Of a stretch of DNA of 64,000 bases, positions 50,801 to 63,919 are shown in pieces. The stretch lies in contig NW_017802379.1 in NCBI RefSeq assembly GCF_001625305.1, positions 1,829,318 to 1,893,317 of the forward strand, in the 5' to 3' direction. This DNA is from Branchiostoma belcheri. Its lineage: Eukaryota > Chordata > Leptocardii > Amphioxiformes > Branchiostomatidae. The position numbers were made by a program, and so were the translations under genes. The stretch's first letter is position 1; the number at the start of each line of letters is the position of its first letter. Under the pieces are notes generated by a model. The model did no database searches, was not told the DNA's origin, and saw only the letters and a list, made by a program, of their open reading frames with translations.

Positions 50801-52857
50801 TCTTTGACTACCCCAAGGTAAAGGCATAAAAAGCCGTAAAACCCCAAACGGGGACATTCGGTAACAGGTTTTAGTGATGGGTAACTAGATATTATTCCAA
50901 TTACCGCAGAGCACGAATGGTACAACCAAAAGAGCATAGAATGACAACCAACAGACTCGCTATCGTTTGGAGAGTTGGATAGAACCTCCTGACTCGGTGG
51001 TTTAGATGCTACCTACAACTGAACCTACGTCAATGGCGGCTATGTAGCTCCTACCTGAGCGATGACGTATAGCGAAGGATCGCTTCCCATTTTATTACCC
51101 TCCCAGGACAGACACGACAAGCTGCCAAATCTAATCAGGTAAATCAGGGGATCAGAAATATCCGAAATTGGCACACTTTGTCACCTAAGGCATTACTATT
51201 CATTTGATCAACCCAAGAGCACCTTTAGGACTATGGGAAGCCCTTTTAGGGCTATGGGAAGTCCCTTTAGGACTATGGGAAGTATACGTAATTACACCAC
51301 TGGCAACAATTGACTCAAGCCGTAATAAAATGTGTTAGCTATAGATATTACTGTAACACAAAATCAAGATGTCTAACACATTGCCTTCGCTTAGTGCCTT
51401 GTCCTCAAGTTGACGAAGATGCTGTGTTGAAGATGCTGTGGATCCTCAAACGGTCGAGTGATTTCAATTTGACCTCAATTTATCTTTTTTGTCTCTATAT
51501 AAGATTTACACCAGGCATATTTGTGAGCTGAGATGGAGAATATAAATCATAAATGGTAATCTCTACACTATCTGATACAATGGGAATGTTTTAGCAGACT
51601 ATATGGCACTTGAAGATTCCTCTGAACGGTCTTGTGGCCTTTCCATTCTACCGGAATGTAAAATCAATACTTAATGTCACCAGGAAATGCAATCCCACAG
51701 ACCGTATTGTACGAGCCAAATGACAGGGGTCCAGTAAATCAAATGAAAGGCTTCTTACATCCATTCATTAGCCATCCTTTAGCAGACTCGGGCGCCTAGA
51801 GTGCTGGTCCGCCCACTTTCCATTAACTTCGCTCTCTAGTCAGATCTTGTTTTTGCACGGGGAGGAATTCTCTCATCTCTTTCAGTAGCAGATTGAACCC
51901 CTTTTACGTACTTTAACCCGTGATAAAGACGAGACCTGGCTTGTTAAGGTTCTGTGGGGAAGATATGCAGTTATCTTTAGTGCCCATCGACACGAGTGTG
52001 ACGCACGGGATGGTCGCGTTCCCGGAAAGGTCTTATCCCGGGAACGGGCGCTTCATTTCGCCGAATTCAGCCGGGCCTTTCATCCGGAATGGGATGCAAT
52101 AATTCAGGCGAGTGTCGGTCTCCCCGTGCGGGTAGGGGATTGATGGGTGATACAGGAGCTTCTTTGTAAGACAAGAGAATACGAACCATTAAGGATAATC
52201 TCTAATGTGACAAAGACAATGCTTTCGTGAACACTCAATGATTAGCCCCTGCATTTGAGGAAAACCCTCAGTAATGTACATATAAACACCAGATAGATCT
52301 GAACGCTGAGTATCACATTGGGTGTCGGGCACAATTTACCATATGAATGAAAGCCAAGCAGATGTCAGGAGGGAAAGACTGACGTAACATGGAGTTACGC
52401 GATTGTTTACAACCGCTAATATGCTATATTATATATTGTTTCTCCGTCAGAAAGAGCTCATGATACTTAACAATTGTCTTATTAGCATTAGTCAAATTCT
52501 AGTCACTAAGGTGCCCAATTATCAATCTCATGTCAACCAACCATGTATTTCCATCTTGGCCAAGGCCAGTTTTTAAAAAAACATTTCTGTTAAAACTCTA
52601 TACATTCTACGTGTTACCTTGCAATTAGCAATTAGAAGACGTAGTGCCATGACAATGAGTGTATCTTCCCTTTCTAACTTGTGACAAAAATCACAGTGAA
52701 TATTCTAATTTCATGCTTCATCGACATGCCCTTCAGACAAGTTATCACGATCGTAGACGGAGTTTTATATTAATTCATGCAATTTCAACAAATCAAATTA
52801 ACAATGCCGGCCTTGATCTAATTATGTACACAATGTATAAATGTACAGCACCGCTAT
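47872..52857. other. Upstream of the receptor; no gene recognised
   Basis: There is an ATG microsatellite at 50228-50246 and three units of CCTTTAGGACTATGGGAAG at 51222-51283. Two stretches are less AT-rich than their surroundings (48290-48600 and 51780-52140) and could be control sequence or untranslated exons. The 158-codon minus frame 49479-49003 has one hydrophobic segment but no known motif. Confidence 0.4.
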
Positions 52858-53023
52858 TAGGCCATGTTGATTTGATTATATGGATGACATCCTCTGGGAA
52901 CCACAAAACTAATGTGCGAGAGCGAATAAAAAAAGTTTGGCAAAAAAAGTTGTTTTCATTCATCACGTCCGAAACTTCATGCGCGCGTGGATGTCATCCA
53001 TGTAATCAAATCAACGTGGCCTT
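52858..53023. mobile_element. Short GGCCaCA-type MITE, copy C
   Basis: The left end is AGGCCATGTTGATTTGATTA, followed by TGGATGACATCC. The right end is GGATGTCATCCATG, then TAATCAAATCAACGTGGCCT. The inverted ends are about 34 bases with two or three mismatches. At 166 bases it is the smallest complete copy here. Confidence 0.9.
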
Positions 53024-54555
53024 GTGAACGTTTACAGGGAACGAGTGGTGAGTATGATACATTGGTTGAGCTGACTGAGATACAGTCGAGACGCGCCGTT
53101 TGCCACGTTTCATCCAAATGACTGAGAGATCCCAGGAGAACACCGTAATGTCCGGGATCAACTCCGGGCGCCGAAACGGTCCGTGCATAAAGTAGCATTT
53201 GGATGGAAAGTTCCATAGCGCCACTTCATACAGATCATATCATACAAATGTAGGGACTCAAACGTACGACGACGTGCTTACGTATTTTGGGATTTTATTG
53301 ACTCTAGCCTATAGCAATACGTACGTATGCCTTAGCATCATTCATATCATTGTCTGGGTAACTGTTCAAGTTTCTTCCCTCGAGGAGTCATAATATGAAC
53401 AGTAATAATATGATAATGCAGTAATGAATATACAGTACGCGATTACTTTCCACCATCAAACAAAACTTATAATTCAGAAAAAAAAAACATTTAAACAAAT
53501 TTATGTATATCATGTGACGGAACAAAGCAGATTTCTGATGTCACTGATTTATATTCCAAAGTATTTGCATCGTCGACAGCTCTGAGTTAGCTTAATGATC
53601 AAAACATCATTTCTTCTGAGCGACCTTGAGCGCATCCATCGACAATCTATTGCATATACTATTGTATAAATAGAGTGGGGAAATAGGGAATTTATGCCGG
53701 CCTAGCCCTGAATTTTATAGTTTCTAGACCGACCGTAAGAAAACACGCCGATCCTAGCTTTTGGGGGACCGGACGCTGTCAAGTTTATTTTTTCAACTCG
53801 GCCGTTACTCTAAACTTAAAAGTTGCATTATATTGAAAACAAAACTATATGATATCAAAATCGTGCACATGTATTTTAGATGCAGCTAATAATCTACTGA
53901 CAAAATATCTAGGCTAGATTAATGAACGAAATTCAGTTTTAGATTTAGAATAGCAATCTATGTAATATATATGTATGCGCATATGTATGCATGATATAAA
54001 CGTAAATTTATATGTATCTAGACAAGTGTAGTGATACAAACGAGGTGCAGTGTAACAACCAGACATGCTATAAGCCGATTATACGTCTTGCTTTAAAACT
54101 ACACAGTCCAGGCACGAGTAGGGAAAACCCGCTTGTCGCAGACGATCAATTTATGCTGGACTTGGAGCCAATTATCCAGCGAACATACAAATCGAACCAG
54201 ACTGTTCGACCAGTCGTGCATTATCAGACATTTGGACCGTTCAGCTCGGTACAATATAACTATGACTCTATCGACTGATGGAAATATGTATGCACCACTT
54301 GTAGCGCGGGTATGGTTCAGAATGGCAGAGATGCAAACGTTTTATATGCAAATCGTCTTTTTCGAAATAGCATCCCACGTTCTTCGTTTATTATCCATGG
54401 ATTAATATTCATGTGATAAAAAATTTATACTCACAATTACATAATGTCCATTGATATTTTAAACTGTACATATTTGGCATATTTATATGGACGGCTTGTT
54501 GCTCTGTGATATATAAGGGATTTTATCAAAATGCTTCCTTTCTTCAAAATATTTC
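53024..54555. other. Intergenic, no gene seen
   Basis: Nothing recognised. Confidence 0.45.
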
Positions 54556-54630
54556 CTTTCTTAACCCCTGAGGAAGATGTCTGACAAGCTTCGAAGCAGG
54601 TGGAAAACATTACATTACAGGTTGGGTAAG
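54556..54630 (+). mobile_element. Possible retroelement 3' fragment
   Basis: The plus frame reads LTPEEDV, a stop, then QASKQVENITLQVG and a stop. EEDV plus an amphipathic QASK..ALQVG ending resembles the tail found after the GIY-YIG domain in some Penelope-like elements. It is short and interrupted. Confidence 0.3.
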
Positions 54631-57600
54631 AAGAAGAAATTCCAATATTCTAATTCCTGAAACGATCCAAATTATTACATTTTAGATATCATGCAATATC
54701 TGCTTGTGATTGCAGGCATGGGCGTCTTTTAATCAGTTCTGCTGTACATCTATGTCGGGTCTGTCAGTGTCGATGGGAGGATGAATGTAGTTATCGACCG
54801 TAGATGCCAACACTGGACGAACTATCGCACACAGACGCTGTAAAGTCGAGTCATCAACATCACAAGAAAAATGTCAAAGACTAGTTGCAACTGTTACGAA
54901 CATTTCCTATCCCAAAGAATGCTGATATATTCCGTGGATAGTTTAATCAGATTGGTAAGCCATGATGAGGTACCAGGGCCATAAAACACAACATCAGAGG
55001 AAGGTAGCTACCGAATCATCATCCAGGTAATGTCTTCAAATTTGAGGTCGTGCTACAAGAACTGTACTTTCCTACCTTATATGCAGATTTGCGATTTGTA
55101 AGATCTGAATGTACTTGACATGGATGCCCTTGACACAACGTGATCCCTTTGCCTCGGGAAGTCGATGGATTATCTCACAGTAGGAGTTCTAATCTGAATC
55201 GATCAAATTGAACATGTAGCTCTACAGGAGGTGAGATTAAAAACCCCTGGGTTGGAAGCTGTACGTACGTGACTGTTTGTTAAATGATCGCGGGCGATTG
55301 CAGCACTTTACCCGCATGTTGTGTATGATTTACGGGGTAAAACTGAAGGAGGAGTGATTGGCGTGTAGGTATGAGGTGTGGGGCTTACATCACCGCCACA
55401 TTTTATTGGCGACGAATTGGCTGTAAAGTTGCCTTAGTGCGGATAGGCTTTAATGAGGAGCCCCTGGCGTCGACGTTGAAACGTGGCCGGCATTCCAACT
55501 GTCAACGATCTATCCGCAAAACGGTTCCAGACGATAACATTGTACCTATCTGCGACATATATTCAGGAGGAAAATGCACACTATCGCGCGGCGTTTCAGC
55601 TATCTGTATGCGACCACATGAACGGCTTTTCACCATTGCATACGGAGAAAATTTGAATTTATCATACAAAATATTTGAAGTAATTACAAAATTTTCAATA
55701 TTTTACAATGAAGTAGCGTCCATCATGAAAAACCCGATGTACATTTCGATAACATGTCAGTCCTGAAACGGTTTTCATCATTCAAGCAACAGTGCAAGGC
55801 AACCTTTATTGCCCAGAATATCTGCAATATATTCCGCGCTATAATAAATCATGAAAAACATTGCTAATATCGCAATAAATCTAACAATGTTTGAAGGAAT
55901 GAAGCCTTGGCAGTCTAAGGCCACTGCTTGTACAATCTAGACTTCATGATCATGATTTGGATATATACCGAGCAATGCCGGCAGTAGTTTTGACATCACC
56001 GTGACCAGTACACTAAGTGGCTCATACTGGAGGATGAACTACACCGTACATAGACGCACCTTTACCGCTCGGTCTGTGGCCGGACCGCTGTTCTGTCGAG
56101 CCGCAGGCCGGCTTCCTCAGCCCCTCTGTCCCCCTCTCCTCACCTCTGCTGATCGGGGAATGAGACAACAGCTGGAATGTCACGACTCACTCTCCCTCGT
56201 CTTCCCAGAAGCGCAGCTCTGACGCAGATGGGCGAGGCCATCCAGGCAAATACTGCGGGGGGAGGGTCCAATTTTCTGAAAAAAATTAAGGCTCGTAGAA
56301 ATGCTGTGTACAGACCCAAACAATACACACCAAGCGATCTCCAATATGTATTTAAAATGCAAGTTATGGTTTTACTCCACACTGATACGAAATAGGATAT
56401 TTGTGTATTATCACATCAATAGGCAATACATTGTAGGTTAGCCTGAGATGGCGTTGTTTCGTCTTAGCATAAGATATATGTTTCATTATGAACGGCCTAG
56501 AATATTGAATGGCTTATTACAATTGAAAGATATATGGCAAATGAGCTATTAAAGCCCATAGACCCGATTCAGTTTGTATTGATCTTGTATAATTATCACA
56601 GACAATACGGATCTACAAGTGTGAAACTATTAGGAAATATTGAATGCACAGCGCGCTGCGCACTCTTTTAAAAGTCTTGGTCTGTTTAGTATTCGTTTCG
56701 GCTTCAGACTTAAGCCTTTGACATTGCTGAACTTATCTAAGTACATCTACCGACGCTGGGTGAATAATTACTAGTGAATCGGCGAAGGTTTTTGAGAATT
56801 CTGACATCATTGTCTGTACATCTAGGAAGGTATACGTACAACATTAAGGTGTTACATCACGTGGTACAAAATACATCAAGCAACTGGGTAATTTTCTAAA
56901 TATTCAGATATTTTAGCACTCATGCACTGTCTTTTATCATTCTCTGTATAATAAGCAATCTCGATTGCAACTTAGAGGCACGTATGAGCATACGAGATTA
57001 CTATCCTTATCACACAAACAAACAAACAAACAAGCAAAAAAACAAACGAGCCTAATTCTACGTGCCTTCTTCAGTAACACCACTTAAACATTCTTAGTTA
57101 TTCAAATCAAATAACAGTAGTCCCAGACCCACCCGATGTAGCTAGCTGAATCGCAGTATCAAACGATCCGTCCCTCCTTCATTAAATGTTCATTAGGTTA
57201 GTCCGCGATCACGAATTCCGCCACACGTCTGGTGCGTACCTCCACACTGTAACCTCTCACTGAGTCCCCGTTCCTGGAAAATCGCACCTAAGAGGCGTAA
57301 TGTCACCATTCCAGGACAAAACACATAATACCACATCGGGGTAGTTTGAATAATTCAGCCGACTCTGCGGCTCGCGCGGCCCGCTGAGAAGCATTGAGGA
57401 TCCTACGCGCGTGGAATATGGAGGCACGTGGTGACGTGAGGAGAGATGTAATAAGGCTACAGCAAGTAAAGTAACATTCTCCGAATCTTATTTGAGTTCA
57501 GGGAAAATATAAGACTTGATTATCTATCACATTTATTTAGTTGTGATAGGTATTTGTAATAGAAATCCGTGATGACTGCTTAAAGTTGTGATGACGCATT

Positions 57601-58154
57601 TTTGTTGAGATAATTCATTTACGTTTGAGACAACCCTTATCACATGTGAATTCGAAAAATGAGATAAATACCTGTAGCTAAAATACAATTTGGGCATAAA
57701 TTAGATGCCTAGATTTTCAGTAGAGACCACACGTGTTTGCTGTGGTTTGATGGGAGCAATTCCCGATAAATACTCCTAGACCCAAACTCAAAGATTTCTT
57801 CAAGACTCTTTACCGTCCTGAATCGTGTTTTAGACCTGTGACCTCGACCTTTCGCGACTTGATCTCAAGGGCAGATTCTGTGGGAAAATGGCCTTGTGCA
57901 GATATCCCAGGTCATAGGTCACGCGATTTTACATGTACACACCATTCAGGTACCATGCGCAAATGATGAGGGACCAAACATTTGATATTTTACTCGGCAA
58001 ATTTCATACATAAAGAGCGATTTTTATGTTCTGTGTGTTTGGTTGGTTGACTGCCATAGATCATTCGTTAGGAGCAAGAATGTGAAAAATGTGTGACAGA
58101 TACGAGCGTTGCATATATGTACAGGGTAGGTGTGCAATGCTGGAGCTACACATT
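54631..58154. other. Intergenic; no gene recognised
   Basis: A CAAA microsatellite lies at 57017-57036. The stretch 57180-57480 is richer in GC and CpG than its surroundings and has no frame, so it may be regulatory. The plus frame 55371-55766 matches nothing known. Confidence 0.4.
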
Positions 58155-58262
58155 GTTAGCTCCCATCCACAAATTAGCTTTATTCAGCCTGCGGCACCAG
58201 ACTGACTACCTCCCGGCTGTGGCTTCATCAGCGCTCAAGCGGCAGTAAAACACCTCCGGAGC
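58155..58262 (-). mobile_element. Possible retroelement 3' end
   Basis: On the minus strand GCTGATGAAGCCACAGCCGG is followed by GCTGAATAAAGCTAATTTGT, a layout common at the 3' ends of Penelope-like and some LINE elements. No coding remnant is visible. Confidence 0.3.
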
Positions 58263-58508
58263 CAGATGATTCCGTAGGCTTGCTAATCAAGAAACATCTG
58301 AGTGTGTGTAAGATCAATGACGTTATATAACGAACTTGGTAAGATTGCATGGAGATAGATGTCTGCCCAAGTTTACAGTTGAACTAGATGGCAATCGTCA
58401 TGTAAAACGGCACAGCATGAAAAGATTACCATTATTTTAGAATAATTTGGAAACCCGTGCCTATCTAGTTCTACACCTGAATGGGTTATAGAGATAGGAT
58501 CAGACACG

Positions 58509-58640
58509 ATTCTGGATTGTCTCCACGTATTCAAGACCGTAGATTTGCCCCAGGTACGGTTCTGGATACGAGTGGAGTCCGTTGACTATCGAGAACCGTG
58601 CCCCGAGTGTGGTTCTGGATAAAGCACGGTTTTTGATACA
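58509..58640. repeat. Dispersed repeat, copy 1 (pair with 62501-62622)
   Basis: TTCTGGATTGTCTCCACGTAT, GTAGATTTGCCCCAGGTACG and GATAAAGCACGGTTTTTGAT recur in order at 62501-62622. Inside each copy the motif CACGGTTYTGGATAC is itself repeated. Confidence 0.7.
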
Positions 58641-59211
58641 GCAGACCATTGACAGAACGGGCTTCGGATTGGCCGTCATCAGAACGTTGTTGATAAGATT
58701 GTACAAGGGTCATGTGAGGTCGTATTTCCCATGCAATAAAGTGCCGTGAGTTATACATGGGGTCATGATTCTGTTCACGACAACGCACAGGCAACGCGGC
58801 ATCACGACCATGGTTTGCACGATACCAGCATGGTTGACTGAGCTTTTTTCTCCAATATTGACATCTAACAGCTGGGTTCTATGGTAATAACATTCTGCCA
58901 CCAACTCCGTTAGCTATCAGACGTAACATTTATCGCTTTTATGTGTTTGCGGTGGAGATATTTCAGTTATTGACTTCTTTAGGCTAACACCATTCTAGAA
59001 TTATATTCATGTTGCGTCTACTCTGTTTATTTTAGAAATACTTAATAAGGAACTACACATCGGTGGCCGGGAATTTCATCTCCACCATCAAGACCAGAAT
59101 CCATATAAAAAAACACTTCATTGACGTTCACTTCCGTTGATCGTCGGATGTGTGATTTATAAAGTCATCATACAAGTTCGATGTATAGAGTTTCCGAAAC
59201 GCAATACTGCA
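58641..59211. other. Intergenic, no gene seen
   Basis: Nothing recognised. Confidence 0.45.
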
Positions 59212-59612
59212 TTAGGCCACACCAAATTTTATGGATGACGTCCTCACGCGCATTGATTTTGACCCGTTCCCAGAAAAAAAAGAAATTCCGCTTCCTTTAA
59301 CTATGACCAAAGAGTCAGGACAGTGCCGCAAATCGTCAGATTGACGTGAAACCCGTAACGCGAAAACAGGACAGGACGACAACTGCTATTCCACCTGATT
59401 TATTGCTGTTTTGGTGATGAATAAAAGACTTCTTGCTTGTTAATCTGTGTCACCTCATTCAATTTGTGTCCTAACATTTGTCGTCTCTTAGTATATTTCT
59501 AATCTAGGCATCTTGTTTTTTAGAGCCCTTCTTGTTTTTTTTTCGCCCTCTCGCATTAGATTTAGGGTCTCCAAAGGACGTCATCCATAAAATTTACTTG
59601 GTGTGGCCTTAT
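59212..59612. mobile_element. GGCCaCA-type MITE, copy D
   Basis: The left end is TTAGGCCACACCAAATTTTA, followed by TGGATGACGTCC. The right end is GGACGTCATCCATAAAATTT, followed by GGTGTGGCCTTA. Subterminal GCGCATTGATTTT and CTCGCATTAGATTTAGGGTC match copies A and E. Confidence 0.85.
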
Positions 59613-60242
59613 AAAAAATAATTCCCGGGCCCAGTGACAAACGAAATATTTTGGATGCTATCTGAAACCTTTGACACTGTAGAGACTTTATCCGCTTGGT
59701 TGAACTTTTCTTAATATGTCATTTCTTGTATGAGTTTGAATATTTTGAATTTATGTTTTCGGAAAAGGTTATATTCTACAAGCAACAGTTTTACTCAGCT
59801 GGCCTCATCGGGTCTATCAACCAAGCGATTGCAGTTATGGGCATAATTTCTCCGATACACGCTGTAAAACTGAAATGTACGTGCTGGGCACGCCGAATAA
59901 CTGTCAAATGTTTGCGGGAACCGACATCCCATTCCAGCGTGGGGTAAGGTTGAAGCAGGGTCACTCCTGTACAGGCACGCGTGTGGCATGGGGTCATGTA
60001 GCGGGCCACCTTACTGTCTTCATACTTAAATGGGCAGCCATCTCGGCACCAGAACATTTTAGTAACACTTTTTGTGACATTTCTACACTTGGAAAAAATG
60101 TCAGGTTGTACAATTTAAAAAATCGTCAGTTAGCCCCGGATGTGAGTACGATATTTTTTAAAAACTATTGCTCCTGTTTGTTTATTACTCCGTGAAGGAG
60201 GTCAGGACCTACGGACGGAGTGTTGTGATCGGCTGATTTTTC
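59613..60242. other. Intergenic, no gene seen
   Basis: Overlapping frames on both strands, none with a motif. Confidence 0.4.
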
Positions 60243-60670
60243 ATGTTCGCAGTCAAAACACTGGGTTCTCTTTGTGTAATCGGCACGCAATTTTATACGC
60301 CGTCTGCGGGCATGCCCGTGTTGATGCACGAATGTGTATTTTTGCCGTTGCTGCTTTCGCGGTCAATGTAATATTGCAAACGCACCCCTACAATTACGAG
60401 GCGAATTGGAATGGTCCAGAAAAACGCGTTGTTTGGAATAGCAGTGGGGGGGTGGAACTTCATGCAGATACGGGGTGGTTTTGATAAGTGGTTCCAAATG
60501 TTTTTGCCCATGGTTAAGAGATGGCAAGTTTTTTGGAAGATGTTCGCAGCCAAAACGCATTCTTCCGTACGTCGCATTTCTGTGTAATTTCGCATGTGGT
60601 GTAGCATTATGTCCGGGATGATGCACGTCTTTTTATTTTTACCGTAGCTGTTTTGATATTGGAGTAAATG
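60243..60670. repeat. Diverged direct duplication, period ~295
   Basis: 60243-60375 and 60538-60670 share ATGTTCGCAGYCAAAACRC, TTCTGTGTAATT-like sequence, TGATGCACG, TTTTTRCCGTWGCTG and a closing TATTG..AATGC. They are non-coding. Confidence 0.6.
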
Positions 60671-62500
60671 CTTATTTTCGAAACATCCCCATTTCTTTGA
60701 AATGTTTTCGTCCGTTTATGTGACCGGTAGCTGATGGGGACGGAAATGTGGGGTGGTCAGTGGTCAGCATTACGAAATGTAAATACCGATGACGTAATCC
60801 TATCGATTTCGAACTGGTCGGCTGTGGCGACCTAGTGGCAGCGTGTATTTAGTCACGTAGCAACTGGCCGGTCGTCCTAGCAACGAGCATGCTGTACACA
60901 TGGCCAATATTTTTGGGTTGGGCCGCTCCATAGTGTTAGTGGAGCAGCTCTTTGTAAACATGGACAATATTTTTGAGCAACCCATCAATGTGTTCTGCCT
61001 CGTGGTCGGATGTGGTCTGGGGCTGGTAAACCGCACATACTAGTAGATCGGGTAATTTTATGATTTGCTAGTTGTAAAGGCGTCTTGTAGTATGAGCCGG
61101 TATATGAAGAAGTAGCCTGTGTAACACAATCATGCTTTCGGCCGGATTGATGTGCAACTGTACTAATTGCAGGGACTGCGCTAATGCCGACCAGTCGCGC
61201 TGTCCTGATACACCGCGAATGTGCGAGTGTTCCCTGTAGACAGTCCCGGGAGTCATTTTCTTCGCACATTCCAGGAGCCAAACCAAAATACGTTCATGAA
61301 CCGAGTCCAAAAAACCGAAACGTGAAAATCGGATGATCGGACCTGATGTACATTTCTCTTTCTGTAGATTGTACACACAATACACACAGTTACCTACTAG
61401 TATTTGCCATACAATGTACCCTGTACAATTGTCGTGCAATAAAGTTCTTCCATATTTAGATAATCTGGCCATGGCAGGTTAAAAAAAAGTAACCCTGAAT
61501 CATACTAGATTAGCGTAAAAGCATGTTTATGCGTTCAAAACAAGAAAAGAAATTGTTTCCGGCTATTAATCTCTTGAATCACGGCGCTGAATATTGACGC
61601 AAAAATATTTCGGGCATCGCGCGCCCTTCCCGTTGTTTAGACTGTATGCAAATCCCGCGTCACGTGTCGGCATTTCGCATCTCTGATTGGTTGTTGCGTC
61701 TTAAGATGACTGAGCCGACGCGCGTTTAAACAATTTTTCTTTGTTCGATTTATCACACTTCACAGAGAATTGTCGCCAATGGCTACTTCTTTTTGTTGCA
61801 ATATATAATACTTCACGGAGAATTGTCGCCTATGGCTTCTTGCTGTTTATTTGATCGATCTCCATTAGTGCGTACAAATTAATAATACAACACTAGTCTT
61901 CCTGGAGTCGTATTGAATACAAACACTACATTATACTATACATACATACATACATATACAAGAAGCAAACGTAACTTAAATACAACATGGCAAATAAAAT
62001 GCAACATAGCAATGAAATACGACATTGGAAATGAGAATACAACATAGGGTATAAAACTACTGAGAGGTCAGAGGTCTCAATACAGTTAAGAGCAAGTAAT
62101 TCTATACGTCTGTCGTCGCACTATTTCTTCTCAATTCCACGATGTACGGCAAGATCTATTCATATCTTAGATGCATTGTTCAATGTATGTGGCTAGTATA
62201 GGGCTTTAATGATATATATACAACTTGCTGTCTGAAGTAGACAGTCGGTAATTCGCATATGCTGAACTTTCGTATCCAATCTCAATGAAATGTTATTATT
62301 CTAATATATACCGCGTCGTTTAAAGCTTAATGTACCTTTTTATTTTCACATAAAAATGACGATGTTCTGTAGCCTTCTTTGGCCTGACATTTCCGAATAG
62401 CCCAAAGAAATATGGGAACTGCCGTTGTAATAGATAGCATCAGTACCAAAAGATGATAACGGGAATAGATAACATAGCTACAAAAGTTTCCTCACAGGCG
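60671..62500. other. Intergenic with promoter-like and 3'-end-like signals
   Basis: An AATAAAG in GTCGTGCAATAAAGTTCTTC (about 61433) looks like a transcript or LINE 3' end on the plus strand. Two copies of CACTTCAC-GAGAATTGTCGCC lie at 61756-61796 and 61808-61848. A TACA microsatellite is at 61941-61960. No gene was recognised. Confidence 0.4.
61646..61690. promoter_or_regulatory. Octamer, E-box and CCAAT cluster
   Basis: ATGCAAAT (61646-61653), CACGTG (61661-61666) and GATTGG, an inverted CCAAT (61685-61690), fall within 45 bases of CpG-containing sequence. This combination is typical of Pol II promoters, but no first exon is visible nearby. Confidence 0.3.
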
Positions 62501-62622
62501 CAGTTCTTGATAGTCTCCGCGTATCCAAGAAAGTAGATTTGAACCAGGCACGGTTTTGGATACACGGGGACTATCCGGAGCCATGTCTTAGGATGATCCG
62601 AGATAAAGCACGGCTCTGGATA
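62501..62622. repeat. Dispersed repeat, copy 2
   Basis: It matches 58509-58640 in order and orientation. Confidence 0.7.
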
Positions 62623-62744
62623 CAACCGAGTCCTTCTGTGCATGGTTTGTGTGGGACCGGGAAGGTCACCCCATCTTTGCATTGGGTTTAATGTCTCCAC
62701 GGTCCATCCCCGAACATTTGAGGATTAAGGTGTCCAAAAATTAA

Positions 62745-62967
62745 TTCTTTCCTAGAAGTATTGAAGAGTGGAACTCGCTGTCACCAAGTACAGTAAGGGC
62801 ATTGTCATTAGATGGCTTTAAACAATGTTTAGAGTAAGATGTTCAAGGGTTAGGTGTAACACGTCGTTCGGTGTGATGTAGCCAGCTGCCACCGCGCCGC
62901 GTGCCTGCGAAGCCGGTGTGTTACGCCAAATGGCGGTTATACCGGCTATACAGATACAGATACAGAC
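62745..62967 (+). mobile_element. CR1/L2-type LINE 3' end
   Basis: The plus frame 62745-62834 encodes FFPRSIEEWNSL, then SPSTVRALSLDGFKQCLE and a TAA at 62835. Family knowledge: CR1, L2 and Jockey-type ORF2 proteins end with FF-x-R-x-I-x2-WN-x-LP...S-x2-FK-x2-L. A TAA just before FFPR and the absence of RT sequence upstream show this is a dead 5'-truncated copy. The 3' UTR ends in an ACAGAT repeat (62949-62966), as in LINE clades without a poly-A tail. Confidence 0.85.
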
Positions 62968-63554
62968 TTGACAAGGCAAGCACGGTGTCCTATGCGTCAT
63001 GCCCTAGAAAGATCAACAAAGCCGTTTTCAAAACAGATTACTTGAGGGAAATCTCAGTGTCTCATGTAATTTTCCAGCCGAGGCGTCGACTGCCGCTCGT
63101 CTGTCTGCTCGGTTGTGTGGTTAATGAAATAAAAAAGCTTGAATTAATCAGGTCAATACATTTACCAAGGTTGACTGTTTGGAAACGTACAGCACAGCAC
63201 AGAATGGAATGTTGTTTATTTTACAGAAGAACTTTATTGACACTACGAAAGTACAGCGACTTTCGTAAAGTCTAGTCATAGTCATACAAACAGACACGTG
63301 GGTACAAAAGAATTTCGCGTGTGGTTAAGGGTCCGCAAATAGTACAGGTGTACACAAGTAGCACTAGTAGCAATAATATATTTGTTTTTAATATATTTAT
63401 GGAAAGGTTATGACACAGACGTCAACCGATAGCTTCTGAAACACCTGCTATGTTGGTAAAGATTCTCACGGCTTCACGGCTAGACAAATACTTACATGTG
63501 TGCTCCTTTGCTTTATCAGAACATCCGCTTCATTTTGGCAAGTGGTAAAATAGT
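62968..63554. other. Intergenic, no gene seen
   Basis: Nothing recognised. The long plus frame 62901-63275 overlaps the LINE 3' UTR and is not a gene. Confidence 0.45.
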
Positions 63555-63841
63555 TTAGGCCACAGCAAGTAACTTTTATGGATGACACCAGTACGCGCAT
63601 TGATTTTCGCCTGATTTTTTTTTATACAAGAAATTTTGCTGCCCTCTGACAGTGGTCAATATGCCGAAAATGGGCAAATATGTCTGTTGTCATAGCGCAA
63701 TGTTGATGGCAGATAAATATGAAGAGACAAGACAAGGCTCTGATTTATTGTTTTGTCTTTGATAGAGTAATGTATTTCATTTCATTCAGATTTGGAGTCT
63801 TTGGAGGATGTCATCAATAAAATTTACTTGTTGTGGCCTAA
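63555..63841. mobile_element. GGCCaCA-type MITE, copy E
   Basis: The left end is TTAGGCCACAGCAAGTAACT, followed by TTTATGGATGACACC. The right end is GGATGTCATCAATAAAATTT, followed by ACTTGTTGTGGCCTAA. The interior matches copy A. It ends 78 bases before the next start codon. Confidence 0.88.
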
Positions 63842-63851
63842 TAATAGCTAA

Positions 63852-63858
63852 TATATAA
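63852..63858 (+). promoter_or_regulatory. TATA-like box
   Basis: TATATAA lies 68 bases before the ATG at 63920 and 10 bases after the MITE end. A start about 30 bases downstream would give a 5' UTR of roughly 30-40 bases. No other promoter element is evident. Confidence 0.35.
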
Positions 63859-63919
63859 TATCCAAGCAGATAATCTCGTGGGTTCTTTTTTCTTCTTTGG
63901 CACCCAATAAACCAACAAG

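Noticed and set aside
61068-61472. 134-codon minus frame
   Set aside because: No motif. The plus strand here shows an AATAAA 3'-end-like signal instead.
62901-63275. 124-codon plus frame
   Set aside because: It starts inside the LINE 3' UTR and has no motif.
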